Shown here piece after piece: positions 1 through 5,839 of a DNA stretch of 8,270 nucleotides. The stretch's first letter is position 1. The number at the start of each line of letters is the position of its first letter. The position numbers were made by a program, and so were the translations under genes. The stretch comes from Candidatus Albibeggiatoa sp. nov. BB20 (GTDB taxonomy: Bacteria > Pseudomonadota > Gammaproteobacteria > Beggiatoales > Beggiatoaceae), in contig JADGDW010000179.1 of NCBI GenBank assembly GCA_016744725.1, positions 1 to 8,270 of the forward strand, in the 5' to 3' direction. The notes below the pieces were generated by a model. That model made no database searches, was not told the DNA's origin, and worked only from the letters and a program-made list of their open reading frames with translations.

Positions 1-201
1 ATTCTTACCTATCTTATCTTTTTTTAATTTTCCAAGTTCTTTTTCTTTTGTAATATAGTCACTAATAGCAGCAACCCCAAAAAAATAAGGCTTTTTAGCA
101 TTATTGGTAGTTTTATGTAGCGCTTCTTCTATTAAACAAAGCATATCATTTGTCTAATTGTTTTTGTAGATTTTGATTAAAGTAATTGAAAGATTTTTTA
201 T
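1..201 (-). pseudogene. coaBC: CoaBC remnant, phosphopantothenate-cysteine ligase part
   Basis: Read from right to left, this stretch encodes an uninterrupted run from Met at 144-142 to the window edge, including KKPYFFGVAAISDY and then GKLKKDKIG. That matches the conserved A-A-[VI]-[SA]-D-Y…GK[LI]KK segment of the CoaB (DFP) domain, which joins cysteine to 4'-phosphopantothenate in coenzyme A synthesis. The same frame continues upstream as KNLSITLIKIYKNN, then a TAG codon (156-154), then TNDML, which fits the family's usual lead-in. So an in-frame stop lies inside the homologous region. Another stop lies at 219-217, and no flavoprotein (CoaC) half precedes it, so the gene lacks roughly its first 300 residues. 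The wording of the motif is closer to what I recall of Campylobacterota CoaBC than of gammaproteobacterial CoaBC, which hints at transfer. It continues beyond the left edge. The family call is moderately sure; a shortened gene starting at 144 cannot be excluded. Confidence 0.55.
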
Positions 202-211
202 AGTATAAAAA

Positions 212-232
212 AATGATTATTTTGTAATCATT
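212..232. repeat. AT-rich 8-bp inverted repeat
   Basis: AATGATTA (212-219) and TAATCATT (225-232) are perfect complements around a 5-nt loop. On the minus strand the hairpin is followed directly by a run of seven T, so it resembles a weak intrinsic terminator. It would stop leftward transcription just before the CoaBC remnant. The stem has only two G:C pairs, so an operator or chance AT-rich structure is equally possible. Confidence 0.35.
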
Positions 233-317
233 GATTCTTCTGGAGCATATAAGCGGCGAGTATTACAGCCCAGCTAAGAGAATAGATATTTTTCTTACTG
301 TCTGAAATCTATGATTT

Positions 318-345
318 TTTACTTTAAAAAGTCAATCAGTAATAT
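318..345 (+). promoter_or_regulatory. Possible promoter for the 389-934 gene
   Basis: TTTACT (318-323) and TAATAT (340-345) are separated by 16 nt and each match four of six bases of the sigma-70 consensus. Transcription would start near 352 and leave a leader of about 37 nt before the ATG at 389. The rest of 202-388 holds no open frame I can support. In such AT-rich DNA this kind of match is common by chance. Confidence 0.28.
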
Positions 346-388
346 GTCGTTTGTCTGCTCTTTAGCCATTTAAACCAAAGGAAAAATC

Positions 389-934
389 ATGAATAAGACT
401 GATTCCACAAGCCAGCAGCCTAATGATATTGCTAAAAATGCCGACCCGACATGCGAACAGATCAATGATGCCGCTCGAACCGCTCCGACACCCGATGTAC
501 TGGGTGTTTCAACAGCTTCTATTAATGGAACGCCAATCGCCTCAGAAAATACTTATCGTTACAATAGTAGCTTAATCTACGCCAATCGTCTCACTTCATG
601 TTTAGGACTTTGGTGGCTAGATGATAAAGGTGGGCAGTGCATGGTGCATATCGTAGCGGTTAACGAAAAAGGTGAGGGTATTATTAATCCAGATGGTACA
701 CTGAGTACTCGTGGAGAAAACACTGTTACAGAAGTAAATAAGTTAGTGGATACCTACAAACCAAAGAATGATGAAATGTCAAGCTTTGGGGATAATCAGA
801 ATAGCGCGCCTTGGCCAACATTTTTATCAAAATTGTATGAGGAAACAGAGATTATTCCTGAGCCTGTCTCAGGAGACAAAGAAGACAGTTGTTTTAAGTG
901 TACACCAGTTAATGATGGCTGCAAGCCTTTGTGA
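389..934 (+). CDS. Unrecognised protein with CheD/CNF1-like Cys-His pattern
   Basis: This is a 181-residue protein of unknown function. The start at 389 is supported by AAAGGA at 377-382, six bases upstream. It has no signal peptide or membrane segment. The first 55 residues are polar and rich in Asn, Thr, Pro and Ala, as in a disordered region. A compact core follows (about 56-125). It contains L-T-S-C71, a hydrophobic stretch with two tryptophans, then G81-G82…H87-I-V. The order L-x-[SG]-C, about 16 residues, then GG…H recalls the catalytic Cys/His of CheD receptor deamidases and the LSGC…H of CNF1/BLF1 deamidase toxins. This is a motif-level resemblance only. The C-terminus carries a cysteine cluster (C168, C171, C178). 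It stands alone, with a composite repeat 15 nt after its stop and a CoaBC remnant on the other side. A secreted effector, a CheD relative or an unrelated fold are all possible. Confidence 0.7.
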   Translation: MNKTDSTSQQPNDIAKNADPTCEQINDAARTAPTPDVLGVSTASINGTPIASENTYRYNSSLIYANRLTSCLGLWWLDDKGGQCMVHIVAVNEKGEGIINPDGTLSTRGENTVTEVNKLVDTYKPKNDEMSSFGDNQNSAPWPTFLSKLYEETEIIPEPVSGDKEDSCFKCTPVNDGCKPL

Positions 935-948
935 TTGATAGTTAATGT

Positions 949-1087
949 AATGTAGGGTGGAATAGGTACGCCAAGAAAATCAACCATTATTGATAGCATA
1001 ACGTACCTTATTCTACCTTACCCAAGCTTGCCACACGGGTGGAATTTGGTGGAAAACACTGCGCTATTCCATATTCCACCCTACATT
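949..1087. repeat. Composite inverted-repeat element with 16-bp ends
   Basis: The ends AATGTAGGGTGGAATA (949-964) and TATTCCACCCTACATT (1072-1087) are perfect inverted repeats. Inside are two further foldbacks. The left arm pairs imperfectly with 1002-1022 (GGTACG at 965-970 against CGTACC at 1002-1007). GGGTGGAAT (1037-1045) pairs perfectly with ATTCCACCC (1073-1081). The element thus looks like two hairpin repeats side by side, or a small non-autonomous mobile element. Repeats with the GTAGGGTGGAATA core are dispersed in many copies in Beggiatoaceae and some cyanobacteria (from memory). It begins 14 nt after the preceding stop codon, and T-rich sequence follows (1091-1098), so it may also terminate that gene's transcript. 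Confidence 0.8.
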
Positions 1088-1110
1088 TGTGCTTTTTTCT
1101 AGTTGTGTAA

Positions 1111-1323
1111 AACAATTGCTATCAAAATTTAGTAAGAAAAATAAATCCAAGAAATGTCTATCTTGATATAGTAACGTATGGAACGGGTTCTTCTGTTGCT
1201 AACCTTAGAAAACATGGCGTTGATAAGCATGTGTTGGAAAAGTTTCAGGAATACACTTGTTCCCCAAAGCTTTATGGGAATACAGTCACGACGTACCAAG
1301 CTGCAAAAATGAAGGAAAATTAA
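1111..1323 (+). pseudogene. Headless open frame, possible gene remnant
   Basis: Between TAA at 1108-1110 and TAA at 1321-1323 one frame stays open for 70 codons without a usable ATG until its last four codons. The segment 1144-1254 reads like real protein: NPRNVYLDIVTYGTG followed by SSVANLRKHGVDKHVLEKF. From 1256 on, the frame runs through a dispersed DNA repeat, so the last twenty or so residues are probably not original. I do not recognise a family. The most likely reading is the tail of a gene whose front was lost when the neighbouring composite repeat was inserted, but chance openness over this length is possible. Confidence 0.3.
1256..1303 (+). repeat. Dispersed repeat, copy 1 (before the decayed TA locus)
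   Basis: This 48-nt stretch begins CTTGTTCC and contains AATACAGTCAC (1279-1289). It aligns without gaps to 1664-1711 at 34 of 48 positions. TTCCC (1260-1264) and GGGAA (1276-1280) can pair as a small hairpin. It ends 22 nt before the start codon of the antitoxin-like gene. Repeats of this TTCCC…GGGAAT-CAGTCA type are, as I recall, common in Beggiatoa-like genomes. Confidence 0.65.
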
Positions 1324-1325
1324 GA

Positions 1326-1487
1326 ATGAAAACAATAGTATTGGAAGTAGAAGATAGTCATTATCAAACGCTTCTCGATGTCATCAAAGCATTATCAAAC
1401 AATCACTATTGCCGTGTATTAGAAGATGAAAATGATACCTTAACCAAAGAAGAATACCAACAAATTCAAAATAATATTAAAAAATAA
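1326..1487 (+). CDS. Antitoxin-like protein, C-terminus frameshifted
   Basis: This encodes 53 residues starting MKTIVLEVEDSHYQTLLDVI. The start at 1326 is chosen because GAAGGA lies at 1311-1316 with good spacing; an open frame reaching back to 1257 runs through a repeat. The beta-strand then helix layout with an acidic LTKEEYQQI tail resembles small antitoxins paired with RelE/ParE toxins. After the stop at 1485-1487 another frame (1487-1564) encodes KQADYSDFEDWERLKRNYEL, which looks like the lost antitoxin tail that should bind the toxin. A frameshift near the A-run at 1479-1484 would explain this. Downstream, at 1539, lies a broken toxin frame. The gene may still bind DNA as a truncated regulator, but the locus appears decayed. 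The precise antitoxin family is not recognisable. Confidence 0.6.
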   Translation: MKTIVLEVEDSHYQTLLDVIKALSNNHYCRVLEDENDTLTKEEYQQIQNNIKK

Positions 1488-1538
1488 AACAAGCCGATTA
1501 TAGCGATTTTGAAGATTGGGAACGGCTAAAACGAAATT

Positions 1539-1649
1539 ATGAGTTACAGCTTAAAACTACATAAAAAAGTGGTTAAATTCCTCCAAAAACGTCTGCAAAA
1601 ATAACAAGAAGAAATTAAGCAAAAATTTAAACTACATTTTTGTACGTAG
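1539..1649 (+). pseudogene. RelE/ParE-type toxin remnant
   Basis: ATG at 1539 opens MSYSLKLHKKVVKFLQKR, which matches the usual N-terminus of RelE/ParE-superfamily toxins: a first beta strand, then a basic helix with a hydrophobic-basic pattern. These toxins cleave mRNA on the ribosome (RelE) or inhibit gyrase (ParE). A TAA at 1602-1604 ends it after 21 residues. The same frame continues as QEEIKQKFKLH, the expected second helix, before another stop at 1647-1649. The rest of the roughly 90-residue domain is absent and a dispersed repeat begins at 1664. The toxin cannot be active. Its start lies inside the frameshifted antitoxin tail, the overlapped arrangement usual for such operons. Confidence 0.6.
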
Positions 1650-1663
1650 AAACGAGGTTATAT

Positions 1664-1711
1664 CTTGTTCCTACAAATCTTATAGAAATACAGTCACAAC
1701 ATGCCACGTCG
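1664..1711 (+). repeat. Dispersed repeat, copy 2 (before vapBC)
   Basis: This is the second, more diverged copy of the repeat at 1256-1303. It shares CTTGTTCC at the start and AATACAGTCAC (1687-1697) in the middle. The hairpin arms have decayed (TTCCTA against TATAGAA). It ends 66 nt before the vapB start, so both toxin-antitoxin loci follow a copy in the same orientation. Confidence 0.6.
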
Positions 1712-1777
1712 AAAAAAGTGAGCTCGTAACACATAAAAACAAGGCAAAAAGACCCTCTGATTAATTAGGAAATTATC

Positions 1778-2068
1778 ATGCCCCAACTCAACGCAATAAT
1801 AAGTGACAGCTTACTTATACAAGCAAAACAAATAACGGGAATGCAATCAGACAAAGCATTACTTGAATATGCACTAAAACTAGTTATCGCATTACAATCA
1901 GTTACTAAACCATCACAAAATAAAGAAAAAACAACGCTTAAATTATCTAACTATTTAGCTCCAAGTGAATTTGAATCAGAAAATACCCCTTCAGTCTATC
2001 AAGGCAAACCCTTATCCTTAGATGATATGCAAACAGCAATTCAAAATATGGCAGAAAAACATAAATGA
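1778..2068 (+). CDS. vapB: VapB-type antitoxin
   Basis: This 96-residue protein probably neutralises the PIN-domain toxin encoded next and represses the operon. AGGA at 1767-1770 sits seven bases before the ATG. Residues 4-40 (LNAIISDSLLIQAKQITGMQ and on to the ALLEYALKL helix) resemble the VapB pattern of a short strand, then two helices ending in a hydrophobic [E/A]-x-A-L-[R/K]-L motif, which dimerises on operator DNA. A Lys/Gln/Ser-rich linker follows (about 41-60). The C-terminal SVYQGKPLSLDDMQTAI and following residues look like the tail that wraps around VapC. It is longer than most VapB proteins. The stop overlaps the vapC start as ATGA (2065-2068), so translation is likely coupled. 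Assignment rests mainly on the partner; the N-terminal match alone is moderate. Confidence 0.75.
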   Translation: MPQLNAIISDSLLIQAKQITGMQSDKALLEYALKLVIALQSVTKPSQNKEKTTLKLSNYLAPSEFESENTPSVYQGKPLSLDDMQTAIQNMAEKHK

Positions 2069-2484
2069 TTGCTGTTGATACAAATATATTAGTACGCTAC
2101 GCTATCCGTGATGATGTTCAACAAGCAGAAATAGCAAAAACCTTTTTACAAAAACACGAGTGCCTCATTTTAAAATCGGTTTTGCTTGAATTGGTTTGGG
2201 TGTTGTCTGCTGGCTACAAACTACCTAAGGAAAAAGCCATTGAACGAATACATCATATTTTATGCTTACCTACAATCTCAACAGAAGATGCAAATAATGT
2301 ATTGTTGGCTTTACAATGGTATGAGCATGGAATGGACTTTGGTGATGCTTTACATCTTGTAACAAGCATAGACAAAGCTGAAGGCTTCTCCACTTTTGAT
2401 AAAGGTATTGTGAATACTGCTAAACGTTTAAATATTCAGCACGAAATTTATTTCTTATCTGGTAAAGGCAAAATCAAAAACTAA
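2065..2484 (+). CDS. vapC: VapC PIN-domain ribonuclease toxin
   Basis: This 139-residue cytoplasmic toxin should be a Mg2+/Mn2+-dependent endoribonuclease; VapC enzymes typically cleave initiator tRNA or the sarcin-ricin loop of 23S rRNA. The acidic PIN residues are all present. D5 lies in the N-terminal IAVDTNILVRY. E42 lies in LLELVWVL. D91 and D94 lie in MDFGDALHL. D112 lies in STFDKG. Length is normal for the family and there is no sign of damage. It starts inside the vapB stop codon (ATGA) and has no strong ribosome binding site of its own, which fits translational coupling and keeps toxin below antitoxin. CTCAA-TTC-TTGAG (2498-2510) just after the stop can form a short hairpin, but no T-run follows it. 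Confidence 0.92.
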   Translation: MIAVDTNILVRYAIRDDVQQAEIAKTFLQKHECLILKSVLLELVWVLSAGYKLPKEKAIERIHHILCLPTISTEDANNVLLALQWYEHGMDFGDALHLVTSIDKAEGFSTFDKGIVNTAKRLNIQHEIYFLSGKGKIKN

Positions 2485-2802
2485 TTTACCTTGCTCACTC
2501 AATTCTTGAGGGAATACCTTCGTAATGTTCTACGTTGAGTAAGTTCATAATAAAAGATGTCTAAGGGGTAAAGTCTCTTGAGCAAGCTTGAGAGCAAGCT
2601 AAATCGTAGAAATTACTTTTGCACAGACCTATTTTGCTATTTAAACCAGAAAACCCAGGCTTATTGAGAATGAAAATTGCAGCATTCAGTAAATAAGCAG
2701 AAAACTATTTCCTACCTCTGATGGAGTTATATTTTTCTTTTATCTAATATAGTTGATGAACTATCAAATATTTGAGTATATTAAGAAAAAAGGGGAGAGG
2801 AA
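2485..2802. other. 318-nt non-coding stretch upstream of the tpsA-like gene
   Basis: No reading frame here looks coding. The visible structure consists of a short hairpin at 2498-2510, a tandem near-repeat CTTGAGCAAG/CTTGAGAGCAAG (2577-2598), and AGCTTG-AGAG-CAAGCT (2585-2600), a perfect 6-bp stem with a four-base loop. None is followed by a T-run, so terminator function is doubtful. The right end holds a possible promoter and operator, described separately. The stretch from 2605 to 2740 shows nothing I can interpret. Confidence 0.5.
2749..2782 (+). promoter_or_regulatory. Possible promoter with overlapping palindrome
   Basis: TTGATG (2753-2758) and TATATT (2777-2782) lie 18 nt apart and would serve the exported-protein gene at 2803. 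ATAGTT-GATG-AACTAT (2749-2764) is a perfect 6-bp inverted repeat that overlaps the -35 box, where a repressor could act. The transcript leader would be very short (about 12 nt) but would still contain the strong ribosome binding site AGGGGAGAGG (2791-2800). Confidence 0.33.
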
Positions 2803-5208
2803 ATGTTTCGAACAATTGTATGGCTATTTATATGCCTGACCAACATCGTACAAGCAGAAATTTCACAGAACGGTAATCAATTATCAATTAATAATGGGCT
2901 GTACAATATTTCGCAAGATTTAGGGCAAACGGTTGGCAGTAATTTATTTCACAGTTTTGATCAGTTTAATGTAAATCAGGGCGAAATCGCTCAATTTTCA
3001 GGTTCTGAACAAATCCAAAATATTATTTCACGGGTGATTGGCAATCAACCTAGTTTTATCAATGGCACACTGCGTTCCACGCTTCCTAATGCTGATTTTT
3101 ACTTTTTAAATCCTAACGGCATCATCTTTGGTGAATTTGCACAATTGCAAGTCCCCAACAGTTTTCACGCATCAACGGCTGATTATGTAAAATTATCGGA
3201 TGGCGGTGAATTTAATACCCGTTTTCCTAATCAAGATATTTTAACTACTGCACCCGTTGCCAGCTTTGGCTTTCTATCTGATTTACCTGCAAGTATTTCC
3301 ACTCAAAATAGTACGCTACAAATGGCTGAAAATAAAACCCTGTCTTTTATCGGTGGCGATATTAATTTAACAGGAGATTCTCCCGTCATCTTTAGCAATG
3401 AAAACGCCTTACTCGCTGTTTTTGCCAAATCGAGTTTAGCCGCATCAAGGGGAAATATTAATTTAGTCAGCCTTGCTTCTCAAGGAGAGGTTTCTTTTTC
3501 TGATAATGACTTAATCCTAAATCTGGAACGCGGGGGAAAAGTTCAGTTTAACAATACCTTAGTTGATGTGAGTGGGCGCGGTAGTGGTCGTGTTTTGGTT
3601 CGTGGTGGACAATTGTTGATGCAAGATTCAACCATCCAAGCATCAACTTTTGCTGATTTAGATGGTCAATCAATTGATTTGCAACTCACCGAATCGATAT
3701 TGATTGAAGGCAATATACTGGCTCTATTAGGTCTTAGTTTAGGCTCAGGCAATGCCGGTTCATTATTTTTAAAAACGCCCAACTTAAAAAATACAGCATG
3801 GATATTAAGTGCCAGCCTTGCAAGTGGCAAAAGTGGGGATATACGAATTGAGGCGGATGATATTTTATTTGATAGGGGTGGCGGTGTGAGCAACCCCACG
3901 CTTAGCACAGGGCAAAGTGGAAATGTACAGCTTAAAGTTACTGATACTTTGACACTTTCAGGACGACGCTCAGGAAATATGAACTTAGGTGTTGCGATTT
4001 ATGAGGACTTTCCCAGTACCATTACGACTACGACATTTTCAAATGTTACCGCAGGCAATTTAAGCATTGAAGCAAAGCATTTACAACTAGATGGTGGACT
4101 GATTTCTGTTGATAGTTTTGGAGTTGGTCATGCGGGACAATTAGATATTCAAGCAAATACGGCAACATTGCTGAATGGCGCACTTGTCAGTAGCTCGGCT
4201 TTTTCTCAAGGTAATGGAGGACAGATTAATTTGTCCATCAGCGATACCATTTCAGTGTCTGGACGACGTTCAGGCTTATTAACTGTGCCTTTTGCAGCGA
4301 CTTTTGAAAATAATGATACAGGGGTTAATAGTTCTACATTTAGCACGGGAAATGCTGGAACGATTAATTTGCAAGCCCAGAATTTATTGATTGCAGATGG
4401 TGGTGATGTGGCGACTTCCTCTATAGGAAAAGGGGCTGGCGGCGAAGTGGTGATTAATGCAGAAAATATACAAATCAGTCGTACAGGCTCAGTGAGTAGT
4501 TCAGCCGGTTTTTTATTTGGCAATATCTTGCCTGAGATTGAAGGAAAAGCGGGTAATATTTTTATTCAAGCCAAACAGATTAATTTAAAAGCGGGCGGTC
4601 TTATTAACTCAACTAGCATGGGTAAAAATGATGCGGGCAGCATTACAATTCAAGTGGATAGCCTAGTTTTAGAGCAAAATAGTAGCATCCAAACTGCAGC
4701 CAGACAAGCGACGGGCGGCAATATCAGTATTCAGAACCATGATTTATTGAGTTTAAATCGCAGTAAATTATCAACCAGTGTTGCAGTAGGTCAAGGCGGT
4801 GGCGGCAATATTAGTATTGATAATCCAGAGTTTATTGTGATGAATAACAGCCAAATTATTGCCCAAGCCGATGCGGGTCAAGGTGGCAATATTCGGATTG
4901 TTGCGGCTCAATTTCTCAAATCAACAGCCAGTTTAGTCTCAGCGTCTTCACGTTTGGGCATTGATGGCAATATTGAAATTACGCCACCTGATGAAACGGT
5001 TAGTGGTGGATTACTCAATTTAAATAACGATTTTGTTAAACGAATTCAAATTAGAGATGCGTGTAAAACTGCAATCGCGGGGCAATTACCCACAGAATTT
5101 CAGCTACCTTTAACTTTTGTAGTCGATTTATATCATTTTCCAAATAACTCAATTGAAGACTGGATTCCCAGTTATTCCAATCAGTCAGAACTTGCTTCTT
5201 GTCTATGA
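2803..5208 (+). CDS. Exported filamentous-haemagglutinin-like protein (TpsA type)
   Basis: This 801-residue protein is predicted to cross the inner membrane by Sec and the outer membrane through a TpsB pore, ending on the surface or outside as an adhesin-like beta-helix. The ATG is preceded by AGGGGAGAGG. Residues 1-18 form a signal peptide ending VQA|E. Residues 19 to about 150 are the TPS domain, with NPNGIIFG at 103-110, the motif needed for TpsB recognition, and HASTADYV after it. The remainder is glycine/asparagine-rich with repeats of the form GNAG-x-[IL]-x-[LI]-x-A…DGG…S-S. DTLTLSGRRSG (381-391) and DTISVSGRRSG (481-491) lie exactly 100 residues apart. The mature protein has only two cysteines, C754 and C800, both in the last 50 residues. 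No TpsB gene is in the window. Proteins like this are common in Beggiatoa relatives and cyanobacteria; the ligand is unknown. Confidence 0.93.
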   Translation: MFRTIVWLFICLTNIVQAEISQNGNQLSINNGLYNISQDLGQTVGSNLFHSFDQFNVNQGEIAQFSGSEQIQNIISRVIGNQPSFINGTLRSTLPNADFYFLNPNGIIFGEFAQLQVPNSFHASTADYVKLSDGGEFNTRFPNQDILTTAPVASFGFLSDLPASISTQNSTLQMAENKTLSFIGGDINLTGDSPVIFSNENALLAVFAKSSLAASRGNINLVSLASQGEVSFSDNDLILNLERGGKVQFNNTLVDVSGRGSGRVLVRGGQLLMQDSTIQASTFADLDGQSIDLQLTESILIEGNILALLGLSLGSGNAGSLFLKTPNLKNTAWILSASLASGKSGDIRIEADDILFDRGGGVSNPTLSTGQSGNVQLKVTDTLTLSGRRSGNMNLGVAIYEDFPSTITTTTFSNVTAGNLSIEAKHLQLDGGLISVDSFGVGHAGQLDIQANTATLLNGALVSSSAFSQGNGGQINLSISDTISVSGRRSGLLTVPFAATFENNDTGVNSSTFSTGNAGTINLQAQNLLIADGGDVATSSIGKGAGGEVVINAENIQISRTGSVSSSAGFLFGNILPEIEGKAGNIFIQAKQINLKAGGLINSTSMGKNDAGSITIQVDSLVLEQNSSIQTAARQATGGNISIQNHDLLSLNRSKLSTSVAVGQGGGGNISIDNPEFIVMNNSQIIAQADAGQGGNIRIVAAQFLKSTASLVSASSRLGIDGNIEITPPDETVSGGLLNLNNDFVKRIQIRDACKTAIAGQLPTEFQLPLTFVVDLYHFPNNSIEDWIPSYSNQSELASCL

Positions 5209-5322
5209 TAATGTTTTGGATTAGCCTGAATTTAATATTTTCAACTCGTAAATTGTTGATTTTAGGTTATCGAAAATGCGGGTCTTTTACAAGTTCAACC
5301 TGTAGGAATGAGTTAATACAAA

Positions 5323-5817
5323 CTATTGATATGAATCAGCGTAAATTAATTCATAGGAATGACTGTAAATTTCTACAATATTGCCAAATGGGTCTTCACA
5401 ATACACCATACGATAAGGCTTTTGGCCAGGAAAATATTCTCGTATTGGCATTCGTTGCTTACCGCCCACATCTACAATTTTTTCAACCAATCCCTCAACA
5501 TCTGGGTCTTTAACACAAAAATGAAATATACCTGTCTGATATGGGTTAAATGCGGCTTGGGGTTTAAGGTTTTTTTTAAATTCAAATAATTCAATGCCAA
5601 TCGTATCACTGGTTGATAAATGCGCAATTTTAAAACTGCCCCAACCTTCTCCAAATACATCAATGCACATCTGGCCAATAGCGGTTTGTTTTTCCTCCTC
5701 AATCCCTGTTGGCTTCATCATCAGATACCAACCCATAACATCGGTGTAAAATGTCACAGCTTGTTCAATATTCGGGACAGTAATCCCAATATGTGAAAAT
5801 GCTCTGGGGTATCTCAT
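5323..5817 (-). CDS. VOC-family (glyoxalase-like) metalloenzyme
   Basis: This 164-residue cytoplasmic protein belongs to the vicinal oxygen chelate superfamily (glyoxalase I, ring-cleavage dioxygenases, bleomycin/fosfomycin resistance proteins). The start at 5817 is preferred over an upstream ATG at 5862 because AAGGA lies seven bases ahead of it and the VOC fold begins at once (RAFSHIGITV). Both beta-alpha-beta-beta-beta modules are present. The four expected metal ligands are visible: H9 in SHIGITV, E76 in GIELFEF, H99 in GIFHFCV and E149 in GNIVEIYSH. DPFGN (142-146) is a typical family signature. The exact substrate cannot be read; a lyase, isomerase or dioxygenase on an electrophilic or thiol-conjugated compound is likely. 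It is divergent from an HxlR-type regulator, which probably controls it, and convergent with the exported-protein gene. Confidence 0.88.
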   Translation of the reverse strand: MRYPRAFSHIGITVPNIEQAVTFYTDVMGWYLMMKPTGIEEEKQTAIGQMCIDVFGEGWGSFKIAHLSTSDTIGIELFEFKKNLKPQAAFNPYQTGIFHFCVKDPDVEGLVEKIVDVGGKQRMPIREYFPGQKPYRMVYCEDPFGNIVEIYSHSYELIYADSYQ

Positions 5818-5839
5818 GGGATAATCCTTTTTAATTAAT

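Noticed and set aside
796..999. Minus-strand open frame across the end of the 181-residue gene
   Set aside because: It overlaps a better-supported gene and the composite repeat, and its product resembles nothing.
1257..1325. An upstream ATG giving the antitoxin-like protein 23 more residues
   Set aside because: The added residues are read from a dispersed DNA repeat, and the ribosome binding site at 1311-1316 fits the ATG at 1326.
1256..1711. The two repeats ahead of TA genes as integron attC sites
   Set aside because: No RYYYAAC/GTTRRRY core pair is present, and attC sites follow their genes, whereas these precede them.
3666..4523. Minus-strand open frames inside the exported-protein gene
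   Set aside because: They are antisense shadows of repeated glycine/serine codons, with no start signals.
5209..5322. Intrinsic terminator between the converging exported-protein and VOC genes
   Set aside because: No stable GC-containing stem followed by a T-run could be found on either strand.
5199..5589. Plus-strand open frames opposite the VOC gene
   Set aside because: They lie antisense to a gene with all four metal ligands conserved and have no family resemblance.
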